DNA of 64,000 nucleotides, taken from Flavobacteriales bacterium. Lineage in GTDB: Bacteria > Bacteroidota > Bacteroidia > Flavobacteriales_E > Vicingaceae. A program made the translations under genes and the position numbers. Location of the stretch: NCBI GenBank assembly GCA_020635795.1, contig JACJZD010000001.1:1373001-1437000 (forward strand), read 5' to 3'. Positions 62,378 through 64,000 of the stretch are shown here, piece after piece (position 1 is the stretch's first letter; every line of letters starts with the position of its first letter). The notes below the pieces were generated by a model. That model did no database searches, had not been told where the DNA came from, and was given only the letters and a program-made list of their open reading frames with translations.

Positions 62378-62401
62378 AGCAAAGGTATAAAAACAAATGC
62401 T

Positions 62402-62656
62402 ATGAAAATAGATGCTCACGGAACCAAACAAATAAATGGAAAAATTAACCCTTTGGTAGAATTTTTAGAAAAAGCAGATGGAAAACAGCAATGGAAATAC
62501 ATGGGTTTAATAGTTGAAATAGACCCTACAGTAGATAATCATTTTCAAAACGTTTTAGTTAGATGGACAGATCTACAAGAAGGTTTTAATGACCGAATTA
62601 TTGTTGAAGATTTAAACGAATTTAACTTTAACTTTACCCAAATAAACCATGATTAA
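62402..62656 (+). CDS. Unknown small protein translationally coupled to the second methylase (84 aa)
   Basis: Reads MKIDAHGTKQINGKINPLVE and continues with QWKYMGLIVEIDPTVDNHFQ and VLVRWTDLQEGFNDRIIVED. It is acidic and beta-rich, with no motif I recognise. The last eight bases (ATGATTAA) overlap the start of the methyltransferase gene, so translation is coupled. A specificity or stabilising partner of the methylase is conceivable, but this is inference from position only. Confidence 0.65.
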   Translation: MKIDAHGTKQINGKINPLVEFLEKADGKQQWKYMGLIVEIDPTVDNHFQNVLVRWTDLQEGFNDRIIVEDLNEFNFNFTQINHD

Positions 62657-63530
62657 ACCCTATTTCAAATCTGACGACAAGAACTTTTATCTCTTAAAAG
62701 GAGATACAATGGAGTTGTTGCCGCAATTTGAGCACAAGTTTGATATGGTTTTTGCCGACCCTCCTTACTTTTTATCCAACAATGGCTTATCCATACAAAG
62801 TGGTAAAATCGTTTCTGTAAACAAAGGCAATTGGGATAAATCGAGAGGTTTTGAACAGGTAAATAATTTCAATAGAAAATGGCTTAGTTTGGTTCGTGAA
62901 AAAATGAAAGATGACGCTACCATCTGGATAAGCGGAACCATGCACAACATTTTTTCGGTAGGGCAAATCCTTACCGAATTAGGTTTTAAAATTTTAAATG
63001 TGGTTACTTGGGAGAAAAATAATCCACCACCCAATTTTTCGTGTCGTTTTTTCACACATTCTACCGAACAAATTATATGGGCTCGAAAACACGAAAAAGT
63101 GCCACATTATTTTAACTATGAATTAATGAAGCAATTGAACGGCGACAAACAAATGAAAGATGTTTGGAAATTACCCGCCATTGCCCCTTGGGAAAAATCG
63201 TGTGGTAAACACCCCACACAAAAGCCGTTGGCGGTGTTAACTCGTTTAATTTTAGCTTCCACCAAACCCAATGCTTGGATTTTAGACCCATTTACTGGAA
63301 GCAGCACCACAGGTATTGCTGCCAATTTAGCTAACCGTCGTTTTTTAGGAATTGACCAAGAGGAGGAATTTTTAAACATCAGCAAAAACAGAAAACTAGA
63401 AATAGAGAACTATCTAGTTTCTACTACTTATCGTAAAAAAATAAACGGATTTAACAACAAGAAAGAATTAGAGCTTTTCTTGTTAGCAGAGCCTAATGTT
63501 GAATATGGAACAGAATTAATTTTGAAATAA
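62649..63530 (+). CDS. Second DNA methyltransferase of the DpnII-type locus (DpnA/M2-like, beta class)
   Basis: Amino-methyltransferase with the beta-class motif order: catalytic DPPY first (VFADPPYFLSNNG, 37-40), and the SAM motif near the C-terminus (ILDPFTGSSTTGIAANLANR). WKLPAIAPWEKSCGKHPTQK is the typical block before it. In the DpnII system the second enzyme (DpnA) methylates GATC also in single-stranded DNA, protecting incoming DNA; the same role is plausible here. It overlaps the small upstream gene by eight bases. At 293 residues it is near the size of M2.DpnII. Confidence 0.88.
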   Translation: MIKPYFKSDDKNFYLLKGDTMELLPQFEHKFDMVFADPPYFLSNNGLSIQSGKIVSVNKGNWDKSRGFEQVNNFNRKWLSLVREKMKDDATIWISGTMHNIFSVGQILTELGFKILNVVTWEKNNPPPNFSCRFFTHSTEQIIWARKHEKVPHYFNYELMKQLNGDKQMKDVWKLPAIAPWEKSCGKHPTQKPLAVLTRLILASTKPNAWILDPFTGSSTTGIAANLANRRFLGIDQEEEFLNISKNRKLEIENYLVSTTYRKKINGFNNKKELELFLLAEPNVEYGTELILK

Positions 63531-63557
63531 CAATCATCCTTTTAAAATAGATAACCC

Positions 63558-64000
63558 CTACCCCTTCAACTGAATTTCTTTTAAGCTTTCCATACGGTTA
63601 CGTGCCAAAAAGTCGTCGATGGTTTCAAAGTGTTCAATTACGCGTTGGTCTTTAAACTCAAATACTTTTTGAGCCAAGCCTTGTAAAAAATCTCTATCAT
63701 GAGAAACCAAAATCAATGTCCCATCAAAAGCCAACAAGGCTTCTTTTAACACATCTTTCGATTTTAAATCCAAATGGTTGGTAGGCTCATCGAGTATCAA
63801 CACGTTTACTGGTTCTAACAGTAGTTTAACCATTGCCAAACGGGTACGTTCACCACCCGAAAGCACACTCACTTTTTTATCAATATCGTCGCCACTAAAC
63901 ATAAAACGCCCCAATATGTTTTTAATTTGGGTACGGATATCGCCATCAGCCACTTCGTCAACTGTTTGAAAAACGGTTAAATCGCCATCTAACAAAGCCG
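63558..64000 (-). CDS. ABC-F family ATPase, C-terminal part (5' end beyond the window)
   Basis: The frame is open to the window edge. It contains the last part of a second nucleotide-binding domain: SVLSGGERTRLAMVKLLLEP (signature), VNVLILDEPTNHLDLKSKDV (Walker B, the ABC-F form) and LILVSHDRDFLQGLAQKVFE (H-loop). The end (FETIDDFLARNRMESLKEIQ) is the usual tail. ABC-F proteins act on the ribosome E site in translation or antibiotic protection; which subfamily is not decidable from this fragment. The TTG at 63995 is not a real start. Confidence 0.92.
   Translation of the reverse strand, partial: ALLDGDLTVFQTVDEVADGDIRTQIKNILGRFMFSGDDIDKKVSVLSGGERTRLAMVKLLLEPVNVLILDEPTNHLDLKSKDVLKEALLAFDGTLILVSHDRDFLQGLAQKVFEFKDQRVIEHFETIDDFLARNRMESLKEIQLKG

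Noticed and set aside
62348..62401. GTG-initiated extension of the 84-aa gene
   Set aside because: The extension contains the TACTTTTG promoter element, so it would lie upstream of the transcription start.
1..64000. tRNA, rRNA, insertion sequence or integrase
   Set aside because: No T-arm-like GGTTCGAATCC motif, no rRNA-like segment and no transposase or integrase ORF was recognised; a tRNAscan/Infernal run would be decisive.

Overview
This is AT-rich DNA from a member of the Bacteroidota, probably of the order Flavobacteriales. The evidence is TAnnTTTG-type -7 promoter elements, a type IX secretion (T9SS) sorting tail, two TonB-dependent-receptor-like outer membrane proteins, a DUF3276 PUR-alpha-like protein, a CCC-motif membrane protein and lipoproteins with Bacteroidota-style signal peptides. 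ispH together with a type 1 idi points to the MEP isoprenoid route. That argues mildly against Flavobacteriaceae proper, which mostly use mevalonate, and for a relative such as the Crocinitomicaceae or Vicingaceae; this is inference.

Layout. 1-4.3 kb: rlmF (5' end cut by the window), an M23/LysM peptidase, topB and a tiny basic ORF. 4.4-11.5 kb, minus strand: a type I restriction-modification locus in transcription order hsdR-hsdS-prrC-like-hsdM. The third gene has the length, ATPase motifs and R/E/H triad spacing of the PrrC anticodon nuclease. hsdR carries an in-frame amber codon 32 codons before its apparent ancestral end. 11.5-21.6 kb: mnmE, the DUF3276 gene, apbE, def, a lipoprotein, cvfB-like, an OmpA/TPR/PD40 lipoprotein, queE, two uncharacterised envelope genes and aroE. 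21.6-35.8 kb: an outer-membrane barrel protein, an M61 peptidase, small membrane proteins, truA, an ABC exporter, envelope proteins, a LuxC-like acyl-CoA reductase divergent from a ferredoxin, an SDR39U1 epimerase and idi. 36-40.7 kb: a peptide ABC importer (binding lipoprotein and two unusually long permeases). 40.8-44.6 kb: hydrolase, MarR, pirin, CDGSH, DUF4293 and WbqC genes. 44.65-47.39 kb: a gene with about fifteen 35-residue Ala/Lys/Glu coiled-coil repeats, split by a one-base frameshift. 47.4-59.6 kb: ispH, a TonB-dependent receptor, a T9SS-exported CUB protein, a flavin-binding-fold protein, tnaA and the thrS-infC-rpmI-rplT translation cluster. 59.7-63.5 kb: a DpnII/MboI-type GATC restriction system with two methyltransferases, an endonuclease, a divergent Xre-type controller and two unknown small genes. 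The window ends inside an ABC-F ATPase.

The accessory content is mainly the two restriction systems. The type I locus probably couples restriction to a dormant tRNA-cleaving toxin, so its damaged hsdR is of particular interest. The DpnII-type locus fits an apparent shortage of GATC sites across the window. No rRNA, tRNA, CRISPR array, transposase or integrase was recognised. No gene-free stretch exceeds about 300 bases.
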